Shown: one piece after another, positions 15,380 through 23,476 of the stretch
Layout of the letters: each line of letters begins with the position of its first letter
Numbering within the stretch: position 1 is the first letter of the stretch
NCBI RefSeq assembly: GCF_017430385.1
Contig: NZ_JAFRNB010000040.1
Span: 1 to 32,293 of the forward strand
Direction of reading: 5' to 3'
From: Treponema sp.
GTDB lineage: Bacteria > Spirochaetota > Spirochaetia > Treponematales > Treponemataceae
Length of the DNA: 32,293 nt
Notes under the pieces: model-generated
The model's database searches: none
Told to the model about the DNA's origin: nothing
Seen by the model: only the letters and a program-made list of their open reading frames with translations
Made by a program: the position numbers and the translations under genes

Positions 15380-16231
15380 ATGAGCGAGGAATACATCAAA
15401 TCTAACCTTCACACACATTCGACTTTCTGTGACGGAAAGAGCACTCTCGAAGAAAATGTAATTGAGGCCATTAAAAAAGGAATCAAAGTGCTCGGATTCA
15501 CAAGCCACAGCATGTATCCTTTCTGGACAGAAAGCAACATGAATCCCGAAGACTTCAAGGGATATTGCCGCAAAATCCAGCATTTAAAAATGAAATATGA
15601 AGGGGAAATCAAAATCAGGCTTGGTTTTGAAGCAGATTTTATCCCCGGAATTACATTCCCATGCCACAAAAATTATGCCGAATTTGCTCCTGACTATTTA
15701 ATCGGCTCTCTTCATTTTATTTATCAGAGGGAAGGAGTTTTCGGCGTTGACAATACTCCTGGAATCTGGGCAGAAGGTGCAAAAAAATTCTACGGTGGCG
15801 ACATGAAGGCCGTGATTGGCGATTATTTTGCCCTGCAGAAAGAAATGCTTGAGAAGTTTGACTTTGAGATTTTGGGGCACCCGGATTTGGTACGAAAATT
15901 CAACGAGAAATTCCCAAGTTTTGATGAAAATGCGGAATGGTACAAGGCTTATCTTTCGGAAATGGCAAAAGCCATAGCAAAGGCGGGCAAAGCAACGGAA
16001 ATCAATACCGGCGCAATCAGCAGGGGCTGGCTGACCAAGCCTTACCCAAGCGAGTATTTTTTGGAAAAATTGCACGAAGCGGGCGTTCCGATTGCAATTA
16101 CGGCCGACGCCCACGCTGCGCAAAACCTTGACTGTGCCTTTGATGAAGCACGCGCACTTGCAAAAAAAGCCGGCTATACCGAAATCATTTACGACATCGA
16201 TAAAACCGGCTTTAAATTCTGCAAACTTTAG
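15380..16231 (+). CDS. PHP-family phosphoesterase, histidinol-phosphatase-like
   Basis: The 283-residue metalloenzyme has the HisK/HisJ-type PHP domain. Metal-ligand motifs are all visible: HTHSTFCDG (His11, His13, Asp18), His43 in TSHS, Glu84, His112 in GSLHF, His167 in GHPD, and Asp243/His245 in TADAHA. The expected reaction is hydrolysis of L-histidinol phosphate in histidine synthesis, but no other his gene is present, so another phosphate ester is possible. ATG 15380 was preferred to ATG 15365 because GAGGAGG (15368-15374 region) precedes it; it lies 1 base after the kinase stop. Its stop overlaps the stop of the convergent DksA-like gene. Confidence 0.82.
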   Translation: MSEEYIKSNLHTHSTFCDGKSTLEENVIEAIKKGIKVLGFTSHSMYPFWTESNMNPEDFKGYCRKIQHLKMKYEGEIKIRLGFEADFIPGITFPCHKNYAEFAPDYLIGSLHFIYQREGVFGVDNTPGIWAEGAKKFYGGDMKAVIGDYFALQKEMLEKFDFEILGHPDLVRKFNEKFPSFDENAEWYKAYLSEMAKAIAKAGKATEINTGAISRGWLTKPYPSEYFLEKLHEAGVPIAITADAHAAQNLDCAFDEARALAKKAGYTEIIYDIDKTGFKFCKL

Positions 16232-16584
16232 CGGTTGCGACGCTCGTCCTCGCTCTGGCAAGCTACGCACATAAGCGCATAAGGAATTGCTTCGAGGCGG
16301 GCTTTTGGAATTTCTTTGTTGCAGATAATGCAGATGCCGTATTTGCCCTGATTAATTCTCTCCAAAGTGTTGTTGATTCTTTTGAGGCGGTTTGCGTCCT
16401 GCGCGCCCAAAGACTCGAGAAGAGCACCGTCGATGACATCTGATGCGACATCAACTTCGTCACCAGGCTCGCCGCTTTCAACCATCTTTTTGTATTCAGA
16501 ATGTTTGTCGGCTAATGACTTTAATATCTCCTCTTTTTGCTCCAAAAGCACATTTTTCATTTTTTCGATGAATGCTTGTTCCAT
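16228..16584 (-). CDS. DksA/TraR-type zinc-finger protein
   Basis: The 118-residue protein has an N-terminal coiled-coil (about 5-75) and a C-terminal four-Cys zinc finger: Cys85-x2-Cys88 and Cys106-x2-Cys109. The coil tip carries the DxxDxA motif (Asp42, Asp45, Ala47) that DksA inserts into the RNA polymerase secondary channel, so a role in stringent-type transcription control is likely. The start ATG 16584 follows AAAGGG; a TTG nine codons upstream is possible but overlaps the divergent infA promoter. The gene is convergent with the PHP gene and the two stop codons overlap in the bases 16228-16231. Confidence 0.88.
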   Translation of the reverse strand: MEQAFIEKMKNVLLEQKEEILKSLADKHSEYKKMVESGEPGDEVDVASDVIDGALLESLGAQDANRLKRINNTLERINQGKYGICIICNKEIPKARLEAIPYALMCVACQSEDERRNR

Positions 16585-16601
16585 GTTCCCTTTCTCCCAT
16601 G

Positions 16602-16629
16602 TTGACAAATTTTTTTATTATTAGATAAT
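16602..16629 (+). promoter_or_regulatory. strong promoter of infA
   Basis: A perfect TTGACA (16602-16607) and GATAAT (16624-16629) are 16 bases apart, upstream of infA and in the divergent space before the DksA-like gene. Confidence 0.75.
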
Positions 16630-16676
16630 AATAAAGTAGAAATCTTGAAAAGACAAGTAAAATTTTTGGAGGAATC

Positions 16677-16898
16677 GTGGCTAAAGAAGAAGCTATCGAA
16701 GTCGAAGGCATTGTAAAAGAAGCATTGCCAAACACCCAGTTCCGCGTTGAGCTTAAGAACGGCGGACATGTAGTTATGGCGCATTTGTCTGGTAAAATGC
16801 GAAAGCACTATATCAAAATCGTACCAGGTGACAGCGTAAAAGTCGCACTCTCACCGTATGACCTCAACCGAGGCCGAATCATCTTCCGAGAACGCTAG
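16677..16898 (+). CDS. infA: translation initiation factor IF-1
   Basis: The 73-residue OB-fold protein binds the ribosomal A site during initiation. The sequence matches the family closely ([61 protein letters not shown]). Translation starts at GTG 16677 with GGAGG at 16668-16672. It is preceded by its own strong promoter and is not in a ribosomal protein operon here. The stop (16896-16898) shares bases with the stop of the convergent J-protein gene. Confidence 0.97.
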   Translation: MAKEEAIEVEGIVKEALPNTQFRVELKNGGHVVMAHLSGKMRKHYIKIVPGDSVKVALSPYDLNRGRIIFRER

Positions 16899-17512
16899 CG
16901 CAATAATCGCCTGAAACCTCTGGTGATTCCCGTAAATCCGTGGATGACTGCCGCTAAACTCAGAATTGGGCCAAACGGCAGCAAAATCCATGAGAATCTA
17001 AAAGACCATACTCCAATCAAAAAAACCGCAAGTTTTTGTAAAATATAAAACAGACTTTCTGGTTTTGACTGCGGCTCGTTCTGTCTTCTGTAAAAACTAT
17101 ATCCGTTTCGGTTCTCTTCCTGCTGACTTTGCCGTGCATAATTGAACCATTGGTTGAAGGCATCGTTAAAATCTTCCTGAGTCTCAGCTCCCCAGCCAGT
17201 TCTCTGCCACTGACCCTGCCATGTTCCCTGACCATAGCCGTTGCCCCATCCATAAGAGCCGTAAGTTCCATGATTTTGAGAGGAATAAGCATCGCTTGTC
17301 GAATAAGAGCCATAAGAGTCATACTGTCTGCGTTTTGTTTCGTCTGATAAAACATCATAAGCTGCGGATATTTTCTTGAATTTTTCTTCGGCCGCCTTGT
17401 CACCTGGATTTTTGTCAGGATGATATTTGACGGCGAGTTTGCGGTAAGCTGATTTTATTTCTGCCGGAGAAGCTGTTTTTGCAACGCCAAGAATTTCGTA
17501 TAAATCTTCCAA
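16895..17512 (-). CDS. J-domain protein with a Gly/Tyr/Gln-rich linker and C-terminal membrane anchor
   Basis: A DnaJ-type co-chaperone of 205 residues. Residues 4-66 form a J domain with the HPD motif at 31-33, which stimulates Hsp70 ATPase. Residues 67-125 are of low complexity, rich in Gly, Tyr, Ser, Gln and Trp (for example [19 protein letters not shown]). The C-terminal part (about 152-197) is hydrophobic and can span the membrane twice. The zinc-finger and substrate-binding domains of true DnaJ are absent. The start is a TTG at 17512 with AGAGGAA upstream. It lies 67 bases downstream of the MATE gene and converges on infA with overlapping stops. Confidence 0.85.
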   Translation of the reverse strand: MEDLYEILGVAKTASPAEIKSAYRKLAVKYHPDKNPGDKAAEEKFKKISAAYDVLSDETKRRQYDSYGSYSTSDAYSSQNHGTYGSYGWGNGYGQGTWQGQWQRTGWGAETQEDFNDAFNQWFNYARQSQQEENRNGYSFYRRQNEPQSKPESLFYILQKLAVFLIGVWSFRFSWILLPFGPILSLAAVIHGFTGITRGFRRLLR

Positions 17513-17579
17513 TGTATTCCTCTTATGTTTTTATACCTTTAAAATACTGATAATCTTTAAAAGATACAAGAATAAATTG

Positions 17580-19001
17580 TTAGATTTTAGATTTTCTTAT
17601 TTTCCTGATGAAGAAGATTGCGACGATTCCCGATGTAATACCGACGAGTCCGTTTGAGACAAGCATTGCGATTCCTACGGCCGGAACTCCGATATTTGTA
17701 AAATTCAGAAGCAAGAAAAGCGGAGGAATTCGGTAGATAAAAAGCCTGATAAGGTTCAGCGTCATTGAGATTCTTGTTTTTCCGAATCCGTATAAAAGAC
17801 CCATGACCGAGGCATTTATCGAAATCAGCACGGAATCCCAGCACTCGTAAGTGTAGATTGTGTTGATTTCCGCGGCGAATTTTGCATCACCTTTTGCAAA
17901 AAGATTTATGATATTGTCCTTGAAAATCAGCATGAGTGCCAAAAAAACGCTTGCAATGCTGATATTAATGAGCAATGTGCGGTAGAAGATTCCCAAAGCC
18001 CGCTTTACATTCTGATTTCCGAGATTCTGGCTGATAAGGCTTGATTCTGCTTCCTGAAAGCCAGTCGGCGGGTTTGTTGAGAATCCTCCGAGCCTGTTTG
18101 AGACTCCGAGCGCACCTACGACAGTGCTTCCCATGCTTGCACACATTGAGTTTACGATTACTTTTCCGAATGCGAAAATGAATTTTTCAAGGAAAACCGG
18201 GATGCTTAAATTTGCCAGCGGAACGAGAAAATCCTTTTTAAAAGCACATTTTTTAACGCTGATTCTGAGCGGATTTTTTTTTGAAGTAAGGTTGATGAGG
18301 GCAATTAATGTGAGCGAGGCCTGCGAGATGATTGTTGCGACCGGGAGAAGAAGCATTGCCGTGTTCAGCGAGACCAGATTGTTTTTCATGAGACATATTG
18401 CGCAGAAATTCAGGATTGTCTTTGCTATCATCACGAGCATATTGCACCACATGATGATTTTTGTGTTTCCGCGGGATTTTTCTGTGGCGAGATAAATCGT
18501 GTTTATGAACTGGAAGATGATTGCCGTAATTGCCAGCATAAAATAAAGCGTTCCCTGGCCAATCAAATCTTGTGGCATTCTAATCAGTTTGAGGAAGGGA
18601 TAGGCGAGGGGGAGTGTGAGCGCAAGGATGAATGCACCGATTGCAATTCCTGCGAAAAAGAGCGTGCTGATTTGCTCTCGGACTTTCTCCATGTTTCCAG
18701 CACCGTAGCTCCGCGAAATAAGAATTGAGCCGCCCAAAGAAAGGCCTGTGCCGATTGCGAAAAGCATTGTTTCAATCTGCGCGATGAATGAGACAGTTGA
18801 GACTACACCTGCGCTCATGTTTGCGGCGATGAGCGTATCTACGAGCTGAAAAACTTGATGAAGACTGTTGTAAAAGACAAGGGGCAGGGCAATGTAGAAA
18901 ATTGTTTTTGTCGGCGCACCGTTCAAAATCATTTCCCGGCGGCGGCTTTCTTTTTCGCTCAGAAAAATCTTGTCCTGAGTTTCGGAATTTGCGTTTGCCA
19001 T
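17580..19001 (-). CDS. MATE-family multidrug/metabolite exporter
   Basis: The 473-residue inner-membrane protein has about 12 hydrophobic segments in two halves, the length and pattern of MATE transporters (NorM/DinF superfamily), which export organic cations or other compounds in exchange for Na+ or H+. Typical blocks include LPLVFYNSLHQVFQLVDTL near the N-terminus and LGVSNRLGGF in the second half. The N-terminus has a polar extension of about 25 residues. ATG 19001 has AGAGG upstream. It lies 74 bases after the Smr gene on the same strand and could be the last gene of the Bat operon transcript or have its own promoter. Substrate cannot be inferred. Confidence 0.88.
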   Translation of the reverse strand: MANANSETQDKIFLSEKESRRREMILNGAPTKTIFYIALPLVFYNSLHQVFQLVDTLIAANMSAGVVSTVSFIAQIETMLFAIGTGLSLGGSILISRSYGAGNMEKVREQISTLFFAGIAIGAFILALTLPLAYPFLKLIRMPQDLIGQGTLYFMLAITAIIFQFINTIYLATEKSRGNTKIIMWCNMLVMIAKTILNFCAICLMKNNLVSLNTAMLLLPVATIISQASLTLIALINLTSKKNPLRISVKKCAFKKDFLVPLANLSIPVFLEKFIFAFGKVIVNSMCASMGSTVVGALGVSNRLGGFSTNPPTGFQEAESSLISQNLGNQNVKRALGIFYRTLLINISIASVFLALMLIFKDNIINLFAKGDAKFAAEINTIYTYECWDSVLISINASVMGLLYGFGKTRISMTLNLIRLFIYRIPPLFLLLNFTNIGVPAVGIAMLVSNGLVGITSGIVAIFFIRKIRKSKI

Positions 19002-19075
19002 GCCTCTATCATACAGAAAAGACTATGAAATAATCTGTACAGTTTTTGATTATTTAAGAATCGAAAGCTGTTTGC

Positions 19076-19660
19076 CTACTTGATGATGACCCAAGTTGCT
19101 CCTGTTCCGCCCATGCTCCTGTCGGGATGGCCTGAAGTGCCGAGGTTTTTGTTCTGCTCGATGAAGGTTTTTACCATTGGCCCCAAAACAGGATCGCTTC
19201 CGTTTGAGTGATTTCCTTTCCCGTGCACAATCAGGATTTTTTTGAGTCCGCGGCGGATGCAGTCATTTACAAAACCTGTGAGTTTGAGCCATGCCTCGTC
19301 TCTGGTAAGACCGTGTAAATCAATTCTTGCTTCGGGACGCATTGTGCGAAGGTATTCGCGGCTTTCCATTTTTGCACGCTCGTTGTATTCGTCAGCGGCC
19401 TTGTCCTTGTCGGTAACACCGTAGCGGCGGAGCCAAAGTTCCATCGGGTTGATTGATTTTTTTGCATCTTCTTCCATCTGGGCTTCGTAAATGCGGCCTT
19501 CTGCGGCGAGTTTTGCTCGTTTTCGTGCGGCTTTTTCTTCGGGAGTCGGGGCATTTGCCATTTTATGAGAAACCTGAGGCTGCTTTGCCTTTTCTTTTGC
19601 ACGATTTTTTTCGGCCTTTTGAACGCCATCCCACTGATTTAAAATATCACCAAAATCCAT
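19076..19660 (-). CDS. Smr-domain protein
   Basis: The 194-residue protein has a charged N-terminal region rich in Lys, Ala and Glu (about 15-70, likely helical) and a C-terminal Smr domain (about 111-194) with DLHG at 114-117 and the HGKG loop at 146-149. Smr domains are nicking endonuclease or RNA-cleaving modules found in MutS2 and as stand-alone proteins; recent family work ties some of them to ribosome rescue. ATG 19660 has AAGGAAAA upstream. It is the last gene of the minus-strand Bat group, 24 bases after the SH3-like gene, but nothing shows that its function is connected. Confidence 0.85.
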   Translation of the reverse strand: MDFGDILNQWDGVQKAEKNRAKEKAKQPQVSHKMANAPTPEEKAARKRAKLAAEGRIYEAQMEEDAKKSINPMELWLRRYGVTDKDKAADEYNERAKMESREYLRTMRPEARIDLHGLTRDEAWLKLTGFVNDCIRRGLKKILIVHGKGNHSNGSDPVLGPMVKTFIEQNKNLGTSGHPDRSMGGTGATWVIIK

Positions 19661-19684
19661 AGCTTTTCCTTATAACTCTGACCT

Positions 19685-20854
19685 TTATTTTATTTCAAAT
19701 ATATTATCATTTTTTGTCCAGCCGGAGAATTCCTTACATTCAATGAAAGACCAATCTCCTGCCTGTTCCGTGATGCTGACCTTCTGGCCGCCAGCGAAAT
19801 TCTGACCTGTTATTTTTTCTTCCGGCACCGAAAGGACCGTTCCGCCTGCAAAGATCGCGAATTTCTTGCCGAACAGTTTTTGTAGAATCGATCTTGTTTC
19901 TTTTTCTGCAAGCTTTGCGTATTCTTCCTTTGAGCGTTCTGAGTTTTTTTCGGAAATATCCTGCGATCCAGTTTTTTGGAAAGCTGATTCAAAAATTTCT
20001 GAGTCTTTTAGGCTTGAAGTTCCAGGAAGCTGATTTTCGTTGCTTTTTACGATTATTATCGTGTCTTTCGGAGTGTAAATCCTTTTTTTTGCACCGTTGT
20101 AAGAAAGCGTCTCTGCGAAAACTTCTGGAAGCGAATATTCTCCTTCCTTTAAGATTTGCCATTCAAAACTTGCGAGTTTTTGGCTTTCCGCTGTGAATTC
20201 CGTGATTTTCCTGTTGCCGAATGCGAAATCAAATCGCTTGGTTTCTTTAAAAATTGAATCTTTCGGAAGAATCCACTTGAAGTCATAGATTTGCGCCGCA
20301 TATCGGATTTGTGCCGTGAATGAAATTTTCTCGCCTTTTTTTACTGTAAGGGATTTCTGGCCTGTTTTTTTGTCGGTTACGATGTTCTTTTGTTCGTCAA
20401 AAACAATGTCGATGACCGGGGAAATCAAATTCGGATTCTCGTATACATAAGTCGGCTCGAATTCAAAAAAATAGGTCCTTCCGTTGATTCTTGTCATGAG
20501 CGGAGAAAGCCTAGTCTGCGCGGATTCAGTGAAAGTGAACCAAAGTGAAATCTGTGTTCCGCGTTTGCCATCGGCTGCGATGAATTCTTCTTTTTTTGAT
20601 GAGATGAATCTTGTTCCAAGAGGAAGTTCTGGTAAATCCATCTGGACTTTGCCCGGCTCTACATCAGGAATTTCAAGCACATAGCAGTTTTCCATTTGTG
20701 TGAAAAAAATCTCGGAGCGAGGCAAAACCTTGATTTCCTTAAGCTCCTTCCGTGACGGCAAAGAGAAAATCGGAGACAAAATAAAAAAGATGAGGAGAAA
20801 CTGAATCGCGAATTTTTTAATAGTCCAAAACATCGTTATTCTTTTCGCCTCCAT
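19685..20854 (-). CDS. exported protein with C-terminal SH3-like domain, Bat operon
   Basis: The 389-residue protein has a signal or anchor segment (about 15-31, IKKFAIQFLLIFFILSPIFS). A largely beta region follows, resembling the BatD-type repeats (PRSEIFFTQMENCYVLEI, and KKGEKISFTAQIRYAAQ about residues 168-185). The C-terminal about 55 residues form a bacterial SH3-like module (GTVLSVPEE ... GDWSFIECKEFSGWTKNDNIFEI). Such domains often bind peptidoglycan or peptides. The start could be ATG 20854 or ATG 20833; neither has a good ribosome site, and the first overlaps the BatB/C gene by 38 bases, pointing to coupled translation. Exact function is unknown. Confidence 0.7.
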   Translation of the reverse strand: MEAKRITMFWTIKKFAIQFLLIFFILSPIFSLPSRKELKEIKVLPRSEIFFTQMENCYVLEIPDVEPGKVQMDLPELPLGTRFISSKKEEFIAADGKRGTQISLWFTFTESAQTRLSPLMTRINGRTYFFEFEPTYVYENPNLISPVIDIVFDEQKNIVTDKKTGQKSLTVKKGEKISFTAQIRYAAQIYDFKWILPKDSIFKETKRFDFAFGNRKITEFTAESQKLASFEWQILKEGEYSLPEVFAETLSYNGAKKRIYTPKDTIIIVKSNENQLPGTSSLKDSEIFESAFQKTGSQDISEKNSERSKEEYAKLAEKETRSILQKLFGKKFAIFAGGTVLSVPEEKITGQNFAGGQKVSITEQAGDWSFIECKEFSGWTKNDNIFEIK

Positions 20855-22463
20855 CGCTCATGTTCCGCCATTTTTTTCCTTCCTGCTCGCGGATAAGATT
20901 GAAAATTTCGTTGTTCATTTCGGAATTTGCGGCTTTTTCTTCATTTACGCCCTGCATTTGAGCCTGTGCGGATTTTGACTGCTTTTCAGTCAGCTCTCGT
21001 TTGCAGAGTTCAAGATTTATTTTTGCGTTGAGATTTTTTTGATTTGCAAGAATCGCCTTTTTGAAACATTCTGCCGCTGCCGAATAATCTCCCTGCCGTT
21101 CAAGAATCACACCCTGATTGTAAAAGGCCGCGCTTCTAAGTTCCGGCGGAAGATTCTCGTCATCGAGATTGAGCTGGGAAAGGCGTTCCATTGCCGCATC
21201 AAGCTCGCCGATTGAAAGATATGTCGCGCTCAGGTCAAAGGTTGCAAAACTTCTTGCGAGAGAATCTTTTGGTGCCTTTTGTGCCGTGTTCAGAAAATGT
21301 GCTGTTGCGCTGGTGAATTTTCCTTCGTACCATGCCCACACACCGTCAAGAACTTGTTTTTTTTCAGAAGAACATGAAGTCAGAAAAATCGTCGAAAAAA
21401 TCATCGTGGTTGCAATGAGATTCTTGAATTTCCGGCCGTTTCCCTTTCGGAATTCTCCTGCAATGAAAGAAAAAATCAGGCATAAAATCGAAAGAAGGAT
21501 GAAAAGTGAATGATGGTTCAGCTGCTTCATTTCATACGAGAGCGTGCTTTCTTCTCCGTTCCCCGAAGCTTTTATCTGATTCAGAAGTTTCCATGCCGAG
21601 CCGGGCGATTTTGAGTCAATGAAAGTAATTATTGATTCATTCGCAGAATTTGACTTTCTGTAATTTCTTTTGCTGATTGACTGGGCAAGTTCTTCCATTT
21701 CTTTGGAACGCAAGGCCGTTCTCACGCGTTTTTTTCCGTCGCCGGTTATAATTTCAGTTTCCCGCTCAGTTCCGAATCCTACGAGGGTGACGGCAACATC
21801 ATTTTTTGCGCATTTTTCCAGAGCTTTTTCAAGAAGATTGTCAGTTTCGTCACCGTCAGTGAAAACCCAGATGTACTGTGATTTTGATGAATGTTCAGGA
21901 ATTGCGTTCAGCGCGGCTTCGATTCCGTTTCCAAGCGAACTTCCTGCGGAAGTCATAAGTGTCGGCGAAAGATTTTCAACCATCGTTTCCATTAAGGCCG
22001 CATCTTCGGTCTCTGGGATTGCGACAAATCCGTCTCCTTTTGCCAGAACTGCCGAAAATGAAGCAGAAGAAAGCTCCTGCAAAAGTGATGATACATAAAT
22101 CTTTACACAATCAAGCCTTGATTTTTTTTGAGGGCCGTCTTCTGCGAGCATTGAATATGAAATGTCGAACACAAAATTGATGTTGCTTCCGCTTTTGTGC
22201 ACTGGAACTTTTTTTGCTCCCCACGAAATTCCTGCAAATGCCATGACTGCAAAAATCCATGAGAAACAGCGGAAAATTGTTCTCCATAAAAGTGATTTTT
22301 TTGCAGGCCTGAATAATGACGAATCGTTTTTGGAAGCTGATGCCGCTGTTAAATTCTTCTTGATTTTTTTGTAGCGTGCAAAAATAAAGAGAAAAGCTGG
22401 AATCACCATGAGTGTCAGGAGAAGAATTTTCGGATTTTCGATACTGACTGTTTCAAAAATCAT
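20817..22463 (-). CDS. BatB-BatC fusion: membrane VWA protein with TPR domain
   Basis: The 548-residue protein has two N-terminal membrane segments (about 12-29 and 61-80), a von Willebrand A domain with MIDAS residues DISYSM (Asp100, Ser102, Ser104), and a membrane segment (about 317-336). Then come a basic stretch, a second hydrophobic segment ending in IFLTSC (Cys364), and TPR repeats (about 370-495, with the clear unit AAFYNQGVILERQGDYSAA). This looks like BatB joined to the lipoprotein BatC, with the old lipoprotein signal kept inside. Start ATG 22463 has GGAGGT and overlaps the BatA stop (TAATG). Bat proteins are linked to envelope stress tolerance in spirochaetes and Bacteroides, with MoxR as chaperone. 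Confidence 0.85.
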   Translation of the reverse strand: MIFETVSIENPKILLLTLMVIPAFLFIFARYKKIKKNLTAASASKNDSSLFRPAKKSLLWRTIFRCFSWIFAVMAFAGISWGAKKVPVHKSGSNINFVFDISYSMLAEDGPQKKSRLDCVKIYVSSLLQELSSASFSAVLAKGDGFVAIPETEDAALMETMVENLSPTLMTSAGSSLGNGIEAALNAIPEHSSKSQYIWVFTDGDETDNLLEKALEKCAKNDVAVTLVGFGTERETEIITGDGKKRVRTALRSKEMEELAQSISKRNYRKSNSANESIITFIDSKSPGSAWKLLNQIKASGNGEESTLSYEMKQLNHHSLFILLSILCLIFSFIAGEFRKGNGRKFKNLIATTMIFSTIFLTSCSSEKKQVLDGVWAWYEGKFTSATAHFLNTAQKAPKDSLARSFATFDLSATYLSIGELDAAMERLSQLNLDDENLPPELRSAAFYNQGVILERQGDYSAAAECFKKAILANQKNLNAKINLELCKRELTEKQSKSAQAQMQGVNEEKAANSEMNNEIFNLIREQEGKKWRNMSDGGEKNNDVLDY

Positions 22464-23476
22464 TAAAGCACCTCCGAAAGCATAACTCTTCTTATAAACC
22501 ATGCCGAAAAGAAAAGAATTACGGTCATGAACAAAAAGAAGCCGTAGCAGTTATTGTCCGAGAACCTGTAATGAAATGACTGAACCGAATCTTCCCGCCG
22601 TGAGATTTCGGCAAGTGCTGATGAAAGTGCGGCCGTCGATTCAGTTCCGAAATATTTTCCGTTTGCGAGCATTGAGATTTCTTCTAGCGGAGTTTTGTCA
22701 AAATCTGATTCATAAAATCCCGAATGAATTTTGCCGGTTTTAGGGTCAATGTATTCGATTGGAACTGAGCCTTTTGTGCCGATTCCGAAAGTGTAAAGCG
22801 TGATTCCGTTTTCTGCCGCAAGATTTGCCGCCGTTTCAGGATGAATGGAGCCTGCGTTATTTTCGCCGTCCGTAATCAGTACGATACATTTTTTGGGCGC
22901 GTTGCTTCCCGAAAGATGGTAAATTGCCGTGCTCAGCCCGATTCCGATTGCCGAGCCTTCGCCGAATTCGCCGACATTGAGATCAGAAAGTCTTTTTAAG
23001 AACAATTCGATGTCATTTGTTGGCGGAACAATGCAAGCAGCTTCGCTGGCCATTGCAACCAGTCCGTAACATGCGCCTCTTTCTGCCGCTGTGAGCGTTC
23101 TGATTCCGATTTTTGCCGCTTCAAGCCGAGTGACCTGTTCGTTTGCGAGAGAAATATCCCTGGCCGCCATTGAAGGGCTTGTGTCGAGCACGAAAAGAAT
23201 GTCGGTTCCGCGTGAAGTGTAAATCTTTTCTTGATGCCGGATAATCGGGTTTGCCAGTGCCGTTACGAGCGCGATAAACCCGAGAACTGCGAAGACCTGC
23301 GAGAAAAATCCCACGATTTTGGCAATAGTATTTTTGTATGTGAAAGTTTTTCCGCCCCAGTCAGAAATTGTGAGCGGAAACGAAATCTGCGAGAAAATTC
23401 CCAGGTTGCGGAGAATGTAAAGTGCGGGCAGGGCGAGAAGGAAGAAAAATGCCTGCGGATTTTCAAACTGAATCAT
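22463..23476 (-). CDS. batA: BatA-like membrane von Willebrand A protein
   Basis: The 337-residue inner-membrane protein has N-terminal membrane segments (about 8-24 and 55-77), a VWA domain with complete MIDAS motif DTSPSM (Asp98, Ser100, Ser102) and ITDGENNAG further on, and a C-terminal membrane segment (about 312-331). This layout is BatA. The metal-binding VWA domain probably makes protein contacts regulated by the MoxR ATPase. The start ATG 23476 overlaps the stop of the preceding gene by ATGA, and its stop overlaps the next start, so the operon is tightly coupled. Confidence 0.88.
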   Translation of the reverse strand: MIQFENPQAFFFLLALPALYILRNLGIFSQISFPLTISDWGGKTFTYKNTIAKIVGFFSQVFAVLGFIALVTALANPIIRHQEKIYTSRGTDILFVLDTSPSMAARDISLANEQVTRLEAAKIGIRTLTAAERGACYGLVAMASEAACIVPPTNDIELFLKRLSDLNVGEFGEGSAIGIGLSTAIYHLSGSNAPKKCIVLITDGENNAGSIHPETAANLAAENGITLYTFGIGTKGSVPIEYIDPKTGKIHSGFYESDFDKTPLEEISMLANGKYFGTESTAALSSALAEISRREDSVQSFHYRFSDNNCYGFFLFMTVILFFSAWFIRRVMLSEVL

